Below are positions 1 to 12,924 of a DNA stretch of 64,000 bases, in pieces. The notes below the pieces were generated by a model that was not told the origin of the DNA, ran no database searches, and saw only the letters and a list, made by a program, of their open reading frames with translations. The stretch is taken from contig SJOL01007044.1 in NCBI GenBank assembly GCA_004794785.1, forward strand, positions 69,529 to 133,528, read 5' to 3'. Numbering within the stretch: the first letter of the stretch is position 1; each line of letters starts with the position of its first letter. This DNA comes from Opisthorchis felineus. Lineage: Eukaryota; Platyhelminthes; Trematoda; Opisthorchiida; Opisthorchiidae. The translations under genes and the position numbers were made by a program.

Positions 1-1720
1 AGAGTCAAAAGCAGTCTTCAGATCAAGGAAAAATCCGAACGTGGGCCGTTTGAAAGAGTGGTGCTGTTCAAGCACTTTCTCAAGCTAAAGTTATGATCCT
101 CGGCCAGGACGAAATCCAGCTTGATTCTGATAAATCTGTCTCTCCCGATAATCGGTCAACCTGCGCGAAATAATACCAGAGTACCTTAGATGACACGGCT
201 ATCAGAGTGATGCCAGGATGGTTTTCGCATGACGTTCTCGCGCCCTTTTCGAGGACTGTGATTACCATCGAGACGCTTCATTCCACTAGTATTTTGTTTT
301 CGTTCCAACTCTTCTGCATTATGGTCATCAGACTCTCCACCAGGACCTGATCATGTTCTTTGAAGAGTGCAGGATGCAGACCATCTAGGCCAAGTGCCCT
401 GTCGCATTGAAGGAGTGATGTTTCGTGCTGGATTTCCGTTGTTGATAGTGGGATGGTGTCGACGTTCTACTCAGGCCCGCTGGGTGCTTCCAGAGGTTGT
501 GCTGAAGGAGACCAACTGAACTGTCCTCTGAAGTGTTCAGCCCATTACTCATGACTTCACGAGTGAATTTCCGCTCCGTCTTTTTCGCGTATCGTTCCGC
601 TGACACTTGTCTTCTTTTGACCAGTTGATCGAATCAACTGAACTAGGACGCGCTTGTTGTCTGCAACGGAAACCTTCTCCATCTCCTGGGCCTTCGCAGT
701 CCACTGGTGTTCTCTGTCACTCATGACGCTTCTGATTGTTCTGTGTTTGAGGAATCTGCGTACGCCATCGTAATCGCTAGTTGCTGGTATGGCCTTTCTG
801 GTAGCAATAAGATCTGCTGATATCGGCGATATTCAATGTTCATATAATCGAGTCACATGGCCTGAACAAACAGTTCTGAAAGCTGGGAGCATTGCTTCTT
901 TAATTCGCCTCCATTCAATCTCCAGGCAATTTTCGTCATCCATATTACTGCCTTTCCAGTAGCTTTCTAGCCAGATCAGCTCGATAATCTTCAGCTACTG
1001 AAACTTGTCGAAGTTGATGAATGGAGTTGCTCTGCTTTGACACACGTAATGCTGGCGGAAAGCGTAGTAATACCCGGGCCCGCATAATGGCATGATCAGA
1101 GTCAAGTTTTGTATCCCGGAAGGAACGACAATCTTTAATTGAAGCTCTGCGTTGGTAACTGATAATCACATAGTCCAATCGACTCCATGGCTAGCTTGCT
1201 GTTGGTGGCCTCCAAGTAACTCGATGTAAGCGTTTGTGCTGGAAGTTTGTACTGACCAGCAACACATTCTAGTCGGCACACAACCGAAGCAGTCGCTCCC
1301 GGTTATCCCTACGTTTAGCATTGATCCGAAATCTACTACCTAACTGTGCTTCCTCCGGACTTAGTCGTCCAAATTGGGCACTCATATCACCCACTGGGAT
1401 TACTATATCTCTCCTGCTTGCTGACTGAAGCATTCGTCACAGATCTCGATAAGACCCGTCCTTCTCAGTCCCAGAACTGAAGTCGGCTGAGTCGTATGCT
1501 GATACGACAAAAACACCGGTTACCGCCTAGACATCCATCGATCTTTATCGAGCCAGCTAACGGCGCAGCGCAGAGAAGGTTTTCTGGGATCTAGTCCAGT
1601 TAAACGTTCTCAGCCTCGGAGCTGAATGCTACTCCCACACCATAGATGCCACGAGCTATTGTGTCAGGATCACCAGATGCCCAAAGAGTGAAATGTGAAA
1701 TATTTGAGCCCGTCCTGAGC
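1..1720 (-). mobile_element. RTE-type LINE fragment: endonuclease plus start of reverse transcriptase
   Basis: Read on the minus strand, this is a decayed non-LTR retrotransposon polyprotein. From high to low coordinates it gives an endonuclease with a GDMSAQFGRLS stretch (about 1357-1391), which matches the GDxNAQ catalytic region of apurinic-type LINE endonucleases, then LDYVIISY (about 1157-1180) and SDHAIMRAR (about 1075-1101), all in the order seen in RTE elements. The reverse transcriptase begins with QAGFRPGR (about 97-122) and FLDLKTAFDS (about 2-33), the first catalytic aspartate block, where the window ends. Several stops and frame changes break the reading frame; the longest open parts are 945-1178 and 385-606. 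The element's 5' limit is unclear and may lie near 1.7-2.1 kb. Family naming (RTE) is from motif resemblance. It is a dead copy; whether the rest of the RT lies to the left cannot be seen. Confidence 0.88.
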
Positions 1721-1957
1721 GGCTTGATGTGCGCGACCGTAGTGGGGTCTTGAATGCATGATTCCTCCCGTCGCCACTTTGTCGTGGTGGTCGGGTGTTT
1801 GTGCTGCAATGATTCTGCGGACTATACAGGGTGGAACTCAGTTCCACAAGGTTTAACCATACCAGAATGGTTAAAGGGAAGCAGGCCGACGAAGATCAGC
1901 GAGTTCTCGTACTGCGAGAAATCGTATTATGAGGCGGTCTGGAGGTAAGGTCCTACT

Positions 1958-2045
1958 ATCCTCTGTGTAAGGCGTTCCATTCAGGAGACCAGCATGTCCA
2001 TATTTATGGAAGCAGCGATGCTGCTTTTCCCCCAAGAAGGACGGG
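1958..2045 (+). repeat. Short dispersed repeat, copy 1 (partner at 53.4 kb)
   Basis: About 85 bases here match the reverse complement of 53388-53468 with roughly three in four bases the same by eye, including a shared block around catatttatggaa and a gatgctgct block. It lies just upstream of the minus-strand LINE at the left edge. The family is not identified and no coding sense is apparent. Confidence 0.5.
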
Positions 2046-2099
2046 TTATGAAATATGGGCCCTAGAAACCGTACACTCCGATCGCCCAACGGCTTAATG

Positions 2100-5000
2100 T
2101 GACTACCGACGCAATATTCAATACGGCCGAAATACTTTTAAAACCAGAGTCTTGGGCTGCTCAAACGGCACCCGATGTGCGCAGCCGCATTAGGAGTGAG
2201 ACAGTTATGCCTTACTCCATGAGTCTTCTGGCCAGGCCAGTCTCCTGCAGCCAAGTGTGCCAGACTACTGAGTCATTGGTTCTGGGGAGCGTCCCACAAG
2301 AAAACCCTAACAACCGCTGCCTCACGGTTCAGACTTATTTTATTCACACCACATGGACTGGGACTCTATTTCAGGGTTTCAGTATACGATGTCGGACTCA
2401 GCGTTGATACGCACCAAAATGCATATAGAGACACTTCGAAAATGAGTCTCAGGATTTTGGACGGTGAATGTGTGTACTTCAGTTCCTTCCCGGACATCAC
2501 CATCCAGTAAAATTTTCCATAAATTTGTCAAACAAGTTATCAAAGTCAGTCGGTAACTAACACAATTTATTTCACATTGGCTACCTGTTAGGACAAGAAT
2601 TGATAGGAATTGCTGCATTGTGCTCGCAGGATACTTCAGAAACTCGTTCCAGAAGATCCAACCACGTTTGGAATGCCAGAGAATGCCAGATAAACCAGAA
2701 ACAGCGAACTCCCATATACTCGTGACAAAGTCGTACTGTCCTTTGTGATTGAGGTGTGAAGGCATTATTTCTTCCCTTCCACGAGTTCAGAGTTCACCAG
2801 TGATGTCAACTTTGTAGCGAGAAGTCGGTCTAGAAAAGTTCGAAGTCAAAGTGCGCAAGCTCCGATCTCCTAACAACTGACTGCAACCGCCGGCGAGTTA
2901 TCCACTGCGATCGAAAAATAACGATACATTGCCAGTAGTTCGATGAAGCTCAGAAACGATTTTGAACGGCGTGAAATATTCAGCAAGTGTACCAGTAATA
3001 TAAGTTTATTAAGATTTGCTGATGACTAAAGTACGCCTTACGTAAACATAGGATGTACGTCACTATTTTTCGAATCCTTTGGGTTTTGTTGTAGAAGCAT
3101 GAATATTCATCGACCTCATACCATCCATTCCAGACGACTATGTGGACGGGAAGACTCACACGCCGTTTTCGACTATGTAAGAGCTAATGGTCTGGTCACA
3201 CCACTTCACCATTTGAGCCACAGGTTTTTTCAACTGAAATAGTAGACGTTTACTCTACCTTTATGAGATTACGTCAGAAAAAAATCAACGGTTTATACCG
3301 AATAAGGATCCTGAATACTCTTCTGACCTAAGTTTCTCCCCTGAGCAAATAAATATGAGCAAAACATTTTGTCCAACATTGGAATCAACTCATTTTCTCA
3401 CAAGCCGTCTGTCAACACTTCGCAAGAGGTGCTTCCGGTAACTTTGGGTGACTATGAACAAGTCTGATGACAGTTCACCCAACCATATGGGTAAAGCTGA
3501 TTCATTCAGATGTGTCGGTTACTGGCTTGCGCTCGCACATACTTAGCGTATTTTGATTGAGGAAATGAGCAGAGCGACCCAAATGATCGCCCCACGATGA
3601 GTCAGTGAAAGATGATTCCGCGAGGAAACTCTAGAGGTTTTCTTTCTGTGTTGGTGGATCGAAACTAATTTCTAGCCTTCTTACCGCGTTCATGCGTTAT
3701 ATAAAATTATAGTCATATTTCTATGTTCACTGGCGTGTTTGACCAATTGTGTTGTTTCACCAATGACAACTGAACCTGTCCTCAAAATGGCCCCTCTTTG
3801 AAGGGTCTTTCCAGATCAGTATATTGCTAGCCGACTGTACCTTTTACATAATTTTTTTCTGGAAACTTCAGATGGCTTATAAAACCTACAATTTCTCCTG
3901 GTGACAATGACAACATTCACAAAAGTATATGCTGTTGGAAAACAGTTGCGGTCAGAATGACTTTTACTAGGTTTAATCACGTTTTATCTTACTATTAACA
4001 TGGAACCACTTGTTTGGTTTCTGGAACGCGCGCAACATGTGTACGAAACGACTGTTTGCAGGAATCCAATGACTCGAACTGTTTGAATAACCGTTTCGTC
4101 TGATATATCAGTTATGTATATATATGCTCTTGTAGATGAGCTGCTGACCACATTCTTGTTCGCATATGTCGATTTACTCAACACCAGTGACAAATGTGAA
4201 TTCGCCTCAAGTTCAGCAGTCCGGTGACAGATAAATCTGTAGATTTTGTAATTTGCTTCTCATGACCTCACTAGAGCATGGAAATGAAGCAAGCCATCTG
4301 CCAGCAGTTTCAACATGGTGAATTTATCAGGCACAGCATTAGGTAAGGAGGAGCGTTGTCTGTTATGGGAGTTCAGTGATTAAATAAAGTTATAAGAACC
4401 AATAAAATAATTCCTCGTTTTAGTCCGTGTTTCTAAGACTTACTTCAATGAAGACGAAGTAAGTTGGAAGAGGGATGGTCACATTCCTAAGGTCTCAACA
4501 GTCAGGGGCACCACATAGTGCGTTGTTAGGGTGGGGGGCTTTAAGAAACTTTAGGCATATGGAAAATATTGTGATTACAAAGGTGGATAAATGTAAGGCC
4601 ATTGTCGTCCTGAGTAAGATTGACCATCAGATGATAGATCTTACCGACAAATTAACAACGGGATAATTACGTCAATAATCAGCATGAGTAAAGTTGAGGT
4701 TGGGAGGTATTTAAGATCCGTGATAAATTTGGGAAAAACCAGAGGTTGTATCTTAGAAGTGCAGTCCAACCGCTGCCTTGTGGGTGTCCAAAAATCACAA
4801 GACAGATAAACTCATAATAATGATGGACGTCATGCGTTCAGCATCAAACAGACTCGATTACAAAGTATCCTAAAACCACCTACCGGTGAGCCATCCACCT
4901 ATATTCAAAACTGGTATAGTTTTACGAAAAATCTTTGAAGAGAGACGAAACTCTGGTTAGTTCTGACGTCGGCTGGAAGTGTACAAACATTCCTAGAAGG

Positions 5001-8000
5001 ACGCTCTTTACATAGTGAAGCGGATAGTACTGGTCGACACAATACTGCAAGAACGGACGTTAGTCTCCGTAGGTGAGCTATTTGGAATCATCAGTGTACG
5101 ATTGAATATTGATTGCTTTTTCTATCAGGTCATGCTTTTGAGCTAAGCTATCCCATATCCCCGGTTCTGGCTAACATATGGAAAGCTGTGAACAGAAAGT
5201 TTTGACCGGATTCGAGCCTTAGCCTGACGTCGCGCAGATGACGTTTTGTTTATAAACAAGCGTAACAACGTTGGCGAATTCTACCAAGATCTTGATACAT
5301 TGAACTTTTACAATAAGTTCAACATGGAGTTGGAGTCTACTTTGGGTACACTACTCTGCCGGGTCCGCAAGATACACGAGTCATGGAAAACTAAAAGGCA
5401 GTGTTTTTCACAGACCCATGAATAGTGGCGCCACCTTTGACTGCTCAGTGTTCCGAACGCCGTGTATGTCGGAATGACTTTAACGTTTTTTTATTGGAGT
5501 AAAAGCACCGCCCTACAAGTCGACTAACAAGCACCACAAATTGAGGTCAAAATGATACTTTATTAAAGCCGATGCCTAACGGCAGCTGAGGCGTTTATTG
5601 GTCTCCTAATGTCAACACCCAATCGGAAAACAGATCATTCCCTACAAAACTAGAGCATGGAGATTTACTGAAAGGGTATTGAGTAGCATCGAAAAGCGGA
5701 AAATTCCACACCCGACGTTGATGCGGGGGGACAAATGACCAGAGAACTGTACACAAATCTGGTAACCACAAGCGGCGCATAAGCAAAGCACGAAGAAACG
5801 CAGATGAATATCAAGCAATAGCTACAGACTCGGCAATGGCATGGTATGCAATGGACACAATTCTATCAAGGAATATGTAAGTTTTGAGTGGAGGGGGACT
5901 AAGATTCACACAATAATGACTGGTGGCCGAGGCGGTAGAAATCGTCCAGCCTTTCAGTGTGCAAAGAAGAGAGGGCGCAGAGCGGGTATAGATCACTTGA
6001 GTTGACGATGTGCGGTTATCAGTAAAGATGAGTCTTCTAGGCAAACGATTTGGGTCTAAAGGACTAAGCCCAAGCTGACTAAGATCCACTTGGTCTCTCT
6101 CACCCTCTTACCCAGTTTTTCCACCAATTTCTAGTCCACAAACATCCAAAAGGAGGACTCAGATGGAGTACCGTAGACTAGAAGACAGGAGGACCGATGT
6201 AAGTCGATAATTCCCTCATTAGTCCAACAGTCGTAAGTTCTAGATACCCACAATAAACAGCAGGAAATTTTGGCTTAAATGAAGCGCTGATTTAGTTCGT
6301 CTAGTGAAGACAATCGTACTGATTAGTTTTCCGTCTTTCTTCGATTGGACTGAACGGGTAACTTCTTCTTTTGGCCTGACGGAGTTTTTTTTTGAAAGCG
6401 AAACTTTACCCAGCGATAAATTCACCGATCGTTTACCAAACCTTTCTGAAACAAAGATATTTGCCCGTTCGACCACTAATTCGTCTGCTCCGTTCCCTGA
6501 ATCCAACCTAAATCGACACAAGGTTTTTTCACTATGGCATTATGGAATGTAATTGCCCCAACCCATACTAATTTCGGTTCCAGACTACTTCGTTGCGTTT
6601 GTCCATCACTAGGACAAATACAAGCGAGTGGGCTTGTTTTTGTGGTAACTGACCGGGAGTTTGGTTGCAGCTGGACAATTTTATTGACCTTGACCGCAAC
6701 AATTTGGCCGGGATACACGAAAAATGTGGAACTGCCTTCTCCGTTCACATCTCGAAACCATCAATGAATCGGAGTCTGAACGGATAAGTCTACCGAAGAC
6801 GGTGGGCACGCGATCGAAATAGGTTGATGTTCCGCCGCCGCATCATGAAATGCTTTAATTTCAAAACACTTGATTCGGCTTTGTGAATTGTATAAATTCA
6901 GTGTCATCCTGGCAGAACATCATTAGCGAATGAGTGGATTGAAAACTGCATGCATGTAGTGAACTCTGTCCGTGTTTGATGCAAGGAAGTGGTCCATACA
7001 CTAGGGGATAATAGAATGCCCCTTGACTATGCCGTAGGACGATTCATGAGCTTGTATCATGCTCGAGCAACTCCCGGGAAAACATTCCGTAAAACCTTAA
7101 CGAAGTAAACCATCTTGCCATTGCATCCTTGGCAAAACAATGTGTTGAGAATAAAATAGAAAAGATGTATTAGCTTTAGATAAAATAAATATCACCAAAA
7201 GCTTCCGAGAACCGATCCATTGGTGGCGTGGTTGCAACAAAGTCAACAGTAAACTGCGAGAATGTTTACTGACCTATGTCCTGGTGTCGTTGGAAACACA
7301 ATATATTGTTCTAAGCAAATCAGGTTGGTGTAGAATTAGCTGTCATTTAATCGCTTGCAATAACACCATGAATGTTTATATTATGGTGCCCACACGGATA
7401 TTAGGAATGGCGGATTGGAAGTCTAAACCACGCTCCTCAGAATAGCGTGTCTTTTAATATTGGCATGTATTTCGGATGTTGGATTCGCGTCTGTTTGTTT
7501 TATATCCTTTGTGCACACATCTCTTACAATGAAGTGATAGCTAGCATTAGGCAAACAAATACATCAAATTGCTCTCGTTAGATGCAGTTTCTCGATATTT
7601 TCTCCCAAGATTCCCATAACTTTTTAAAGGTGCAGAGTGAAATGCTTACTTGAATTTAACATGTTTTAACAAAAACATGTTCCGAATTATTCGAAAATGG
7701 ACCACAAGGGACAAAGCTTTTATCCGTGGTACGCTGTTCAGGCCCAGTTATCACCGGATCGATCCAACTTAAGAAGTGGTTGATGACAATTGACATACTA
7801 AAAAGTAGGCTCTTTCGTAAACGATTTATTTCCTTACCATTTTTGTTTCGGGAACAAGTTAGTTTGCCATTGCTGGAGTGCAGATGCAATCGAAACTACG
7901 GACGTTCCTTTTATTACTAATTTCCTCACAGAGAGCAATTCCTCATCTTTCCATCTTGTTTTCTGGAGAGATCCCATTATGCAATATGAACAAATTTGTT

Positions 8001-11000
8001 TGGGATATTCGGGTATAATTTTTTGAGCCGGAACAGTCAGTCAGCCAAAAGAAAGCTGTAAATGCTCAATAATCCGCACAAATGCACGTGTTTCAGAAAG
8101 TTCAGGCAAATCACACATCCATTTAGCCTAATTGTGTAGGGGTGATCCTTTGGTGAACCGACAAATAACCAGCAGGGCGGCTGTCTATCGATAATATAAA
8201 GTAGGTCTCCGATAGTGAAACGCAAAATGAGATCACTTGCAGTGATATATGCCAGTGATACTGCGGGTACTTCTTGACTCTGTTTGAACATAGGATGCGA
8301 TAGCCACAGTTAAAGGACATCACATCTCTGCACAACTACCGATATACCACGAGAACTTGCGTGCTGAGTAACTTTTTAAAGTTATAGTGTTGTTTTGATC
8401 CTGTTTCCACCACAAGAAGATCCTAATCCTAAAGAAACGGCATAGGCTGAAATCCTAGGCCCCAGGTTGTGCTATTAAGGAAAACCGGACCGTTTGAATC
8501 CACAAAATCTCACAGGTCTGATGCGTACACGATTGAAAGGGTAGATACACACCGCCCCATTATCTAGTGGTGTGAAAGATGGAACATCATTTGATCGGTC
8601 ATACCAATGTGATCAGGCCACCGAGCTAAAAGCGTCTGACGATCATGAATGCAGGGTGGGCCTCCTAGTTAAGAACGAATTCAGAGGACATCTGTCGCCA
8701 GATAATCAAGTTTGAACGCCTCGGAAAGCTGATTAAACATTTAATTAAACATGTGTGGGCGGTTAATAGGTGGAACAATGTAAGGCACAGTAGCGTTTTT
8801 CGGGCGGGAGTTAGATATGAGTGAGCAGTTCTGCCCACTTCACGTTTTCAGTCTAAATCGGGTCTTCTTGTAGTTTGGCGATGCTTGAAACTTGTTCTAC
8901 ACGACGATAATCTGGTTGCACAGCGTCTGACGAACAAACAGGTACAGAGAGCTATAAACAAATTAGGCGAGTGTGTAGTTAAAAATACCGACGGGCTTTG
9001 CGTTTTCAATGAACAATTTCTGACCAACTCAGTTATCCAAGAAGTTTAACTGTTTTCTGCCGGTAGACTCATCAATATCTCTCAATATCAAAATATTTTT
9101 TGAATTAATTACGAGAACAAGTCAATTTTAAGTTAGTATTTCATCACCAAAATAACCCAGAAGGCTACTAATACACCGATGAATTTACATAGTGAATTAG
9201 AATTCTGACTTTAGAAGCATTGTGCAAAAGTAAAAAATGCACCCTCAGCAGGCTATTCAAGGGGCCGCACAACTGGAATACCTTGCATAAATATTGACTA
9301 GATTGGACTGAAAGACTCCTTATTTCATTCCTAGAGAAGCGTCAAGTGTCTGCGTTCATCCAGTGAAAATATCAAGTTATATTTTTGAAACTATAGCCCA
9401 TGTGATAAATGTCCAAAATATGAACGATAAGGAATCTCACTGATGATTCAACAATGCTCTGGAAATGGAAAATCAGTGATGAAGTCTGGCAACATGTCGA
9501 AACATTGGTAGCTCGGGTGAATTTGTTAGCTGTCTACATTTAGTTTTACGTTGTGCACTACCTTCATTCACTTTCATTGGTTGTTTCGACACCTTCTGTT
9601 ACAGTCTGTTTTCTCCTTTGGATTCGATTTGTCCGTCTTTGGCTAGTACTGCGTTGTGGTCTCATTTTCTTGAAGTTGAATGGTTAATTGCGGCTTCTTG
9701 TTTTCTTATTTTACTGACCAGTATTCTGGTCTCCTACAGAAGAGTGACTGTGGAATGGGCGTATAAATGAAGCATTGACGAGGCTGCAGGCCTCAGTAGT
9801 AGTGGAATTTTGGCCATCCACCCAGGCTGCTAACACAAGGTATCGACCAATGTAATAGGAAGTTTTTTGATGGCAAGCGGATTACTAGAAACACGGATTA
9901 CTAAACACTTCCTAAACCTAACAAGAATACTACTAGGATCATGGATTAAAGAGTTCACTTAAGTGTCCTAAAAGAAGAGAGCACTGATCAGGGTGGGTTA
10001 TATCAGTTTGCATAAATTCAATGCGGCGAACTGATGCGCGTGCTCCGCCTTCAGATTGAGGGACAAGACGATTGGGTTTGTCTAACAAGAAAGTTCTTGA
10101 CAAGAGATAATTCGGGACCACTGGGTTTTGCGGGGACATCTCCAAACTAATAGACGCTGGTCTAAAATTGGAAACTTGGATACAGGCCTAACTCATAGAC
10201 GTTACACGTTAGGGTAATTTAATTTTTTGGGTACTGTTCATACCTTCTGGTCAGATTGGACGTCAGGTTCGCTCTGGTGGTTTTTATCTAGCTCAGTGAT
10301 CCTCTTCAGTTCATTCTAGAGAAGTTTTAATGTTTCACATGGCTAAAATATAGTACAATTCCCCCCAAATTGCTGGATGAAGCTAGCATGCCATAATAAA
10401 TCCATTGTTATTGCACCTGGGAGAGTGATAAGTGAATCATCTGCGTTTGACTCAGTTTCATAAGGAAGATCATATTTCCAAGTGATAAACACAAATTACT
10501 TCATTCTGGGCCCACCTGTGCCGGTAGTCCTCTTTGAGCTACCGTGGCCTTCTGCTGCACCTCCCGCTTACATGGTATGGTTAGTGTTCCTACCGTATTC
10601 GTATCGCTTTTCATGGGCCTAGCAAATCTCTTTCTCAACCTCCCATCACCAATCATCTAAATGCACTTTTAGGACCGACTACACTTGGCATCACTTGGCA
10701 ACGTGTAACTGAATATAACAAGAATTTTTCCAAGCAATATATTTGCCGCTACCTATTTTGTATATTGTCAGTAGCCGATACATGAAGTGGTAAAACCACT
10801 ACCACTCTAAGGACGAGTAGCAGTTAGGGTAGAAAGGCAATACGGTTCCAGGATCAGATAGCTAAGGCATTTTTATAGTTCACTGGGAGCAACTTGGCCC
10901 TAGATATAATTGAGACCATCCAGTACTCTTTCTATGTTGTTGTCCGATATAATTACTTTCAAGAGTGGAATGACAGCAGTTTGTTCAAGAGAAAAGACCG

Positions 11001-11300
11001 CCGGTTGGTGGCAAATAGGTGATTTTGAAAACATTCTAAAGTATCAGAATTTTGTTTCTAAGTAGAACTATATGAGTAATCTCCTGGCCCATTCTTGTAA
11101 ATTGGTTCTATGTTGCTTGTTCAATACTTCACACTGTGTTCACCGCTGGGAATAAAACGGCAAAAAATAGTCAGCTCAGCACTGATCGTCTTGCTGCAAT
11201 CCTTGGTGTGCTTTATGAACTGCCCCCCCTCGATGGTTTATCTTGACATAACAAACTGAAACATAACGGTCGAACTCGGGTCAGTCCATCATCGGTGTCG
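2100..11300. other. No recognised feature
   Basis: Open frames are short and overlap on both strands, and none shows a domain motif, a convincing exon with paired splice signals, or a match to the repeats seen elsewhere in the window. A 128-codon minus-strand frame at 2379-2765 is the longest and has no coding character that I can defend. A tandem ten-base duplication (gaatgccaga twice) lies at about 2669-2689. Confidence 0.4.
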
Positions 11301-11312
11301 GTATGCTTTCAG

Positions 11313-11585
11313 CTCACTAAAGAGGCGCAGTTCTCAAAGTTCCACTGATTTCGGTTCTCACTTGAATACCGGACTAAAAATCCGTGAAACACACTACGCA
11401 TCTGCAGATTGGGTTGATGTTTTATCACAGTATCCTGTAGGGGAGAAACTTTTAGATCAATCTACACAATATTTTCCAAACGTTTCTGAGGCTATAAATC
11501 TATCAGTTCCTCGAATATCCAATGAACTGCATGCCAAAAGAGCAGATTTTACGCCACACGCTCGGTTGCAGTTTATCCTAAACAG
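11313..11585 (+). CDS. Candidate internal exon, unknown protein
   Basis: An open frame of 90 codons runs between a good acceptor (a pyrimidine-containing stretch ending tgctttcag) and a good donor (aacag followed by gtgac). One base precedes the first codon and two are left at the end. The translation has a mixed, soluble-protein composition, including VGEKLLDQSTQYFPN and SVPRISNELHAKR. I recognise no domain. The frame closes soon after the donor, as expected for an exon. The next open stretch on this strand, at 12460, does not join in phase, so the two may not be neighbours in one mRNA. This is a prediction from sequence signals only. Confidence 0.42.
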
Positions 11586-11929
11586 GTGACTAATTTCGCC
11601 TTCTATTTGTCACTCAATGGCTATCACACTTTGATAATTTGTCCAGTCTTTGTAGCCGGCAACAACTAATTAGCGTTCGCTAACTGAACGAGAAATGTGA
11701 ACGATTCAGACAATGATGGTTTAACTGATCTTTGAAACCTTCTTCAAAGAACACCGGAAAGTGCATTTACCCGCCCGTGGTTATGCTTCAACTGTTTGTG
11801 GTTGGCCGCATGCATTTTGAATCCGGATTAAGAACTCATAGCAATTAGAGCGCTGAAACAATCCATACTGCCATCTATTAAAGTCGCTTGTCTCATTAAG
11901 TCTATCTTTGGAATAAGTTATGGTCGCGG

Positions 11930-12005
11930 GGTTGTTCGCCGAGCAGGACAGTTTACGTACGACCATTTCATCATCAATCGGGGAGACATCATCAGTGGGT
12001 TGCTA
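11930..12005 (-). ncRNA. PLE-type hammerhead-like motif, copy C
   Basis: On the minus strand a CTGATGA box (11989-11995) is followed by a helix-like segment (TGTCTCC, CCGATT, GATGAT) and GAAAT at 11965-11969, where intact relatives have GAAAC. It aligns with copies at 21.5, 38.2, 43.5, 46.7 and 55.5 kb. The shared flank reading roughly CTCGGCGAAC follows it. The last core base differs from the hammerhead consensus, so activity is doubtful. Confidence 0.5.
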
Positions 12006-12459
12006 GGAGGCACAGCGTAGATTTCTGTCAGTGGTTGATGTGATAAAACAAACCTTTTATTCTTTGCTTTTCCGACAAAGTGACTTTTTGAAAACCATTC
12101 ACTTCGTGATTGGTCTGAGGAACATGCTTGACAAGTTACTGTTTTCCACAGATATTTTCCAATTTTCGAATGGTGTTTGCTCCAACGCTTAAGTGAATAT
12201 TTCGAACAACCACCCGTTGAGTCCAGTTTCATGGAATTGCCTGCAAGTTCATTCTACCTAGAAAACTGTTAATCAAATCACCAAATTCTGATCGTGACAT
12301 TTGAGTGCGTTGTGATGTTTAGCACTGTTTGGTTCCCCCATATGTTGCTAACTATGGTGGACTTGAGTGTATGGAAATATCGTTTTGACCGATTTGACTT
12401 CATTTATCCTCTTTAGCTCAGAAATTTTGCATGTCATTCGGAAATCAGGTTCGTACTAG

Positions 12460-12639
12460 TTATATTCGCATACATCTGTGGTTTATTCTGACTACCATCA
12501 AGGAAACCAAGCTCTTCGTTCTGGTGATTTCTGCGGGTATCTCTCACTGCTCGATTACCGCTCGGTCATTCCACCTGGACCTAATGTTGAAGACGAATCC
12601 GCAGACAATCTTCCCATTTTGCTCACTAGTGAATTAAAT
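12460..12639 (+). CDS. Candidate exon, unknown protein
   Basis: Sixty codons are open, with a coding-like translation that includes YSDYHQGNQALRSGDF and SVIPPGPNVEDESADNLP. The acceptor proposed here (gtactag) is weak and a better acceptor at about 12420 is in another frame; the donor (aat followed by gttgg) is also weak. A TA microsatellite starts directly downstream, which suits an intron. It could instead be part of a decayed gene. No family recognised. Confidence 0.3.
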
Positions 12640-12642
12640 GTT

Positions 12643-12670
12643 GGATATATATATATATATATATATGCAT
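12643..12670. repeat. TA dinucleotide microsatellite
   Basis: A run of alternating T and A of about 24 bases, ending in a gcat and leading into the perfect hairpin that follows. Confidence 0.85.
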
Positions 12671-12695
12671 AGACGTATATACAGTCTATGCATAT
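12663..12695. repeat. Perfect inverted repeat next to the TA tract
   Basis: ATATGCATAGAC and its exact reverse complement are separated by nine bases (gtatataca), giving a 12-bp stem. It may simply have grown from the neighbouring microsatellite. Confidence 0.8.
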
Positions 12696-12834
12696 AGTAC
12701 ACATAGTATATACACCGAGTTTTAACACCCATTTATGACTACTAGCTGATCTTAGTTGATAGAACTACTTGGTTCGGACTCTGATAAGCATCATTTATGA
12801 ACCGCACCCAATAAATTTATATCCAATCCTGGAA

Positions 12835-12920
12835 ACATCACAAACGAGAGATTCGGCTGGGTTCCAGATGAGTCTCTCGCAAAACCAAATTTGTTTGCAA
12901 ATGAGTGTATTTCGCTGTAC
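12835..12920 (+). mobile_element. S-family retroposon, tail only (copy S1)
   Basis: This piece carries the S-family 3' segment: CGAGAGA, a spacer, TCTCTCG, then aaaccaaat and tttgcaaatgagtgtatttc. The CGAGAGA/TCTCTCG arms can pair as a hairpin. The same segment is in S4 (24.7 kb), and partly in S5, S8 and S9. The hammerhead-bearing 5' part is missing. Confidence 0.65.
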
Positions 12921-12924
12921 GCAA

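Noticed and set aside
2379..2765. A 128-codon minus-strand open frame
   Set aside because: No motif, no splice or start context and a composition near that expected by chance; no second line of evidence.
5205..5230. B-box-like ggctcgaatcc on the minus strand
   Set aside because: No matching A box or tRNA cloverleaf could be drawn, so neither a tRNA gene nor a SINE is claimed.
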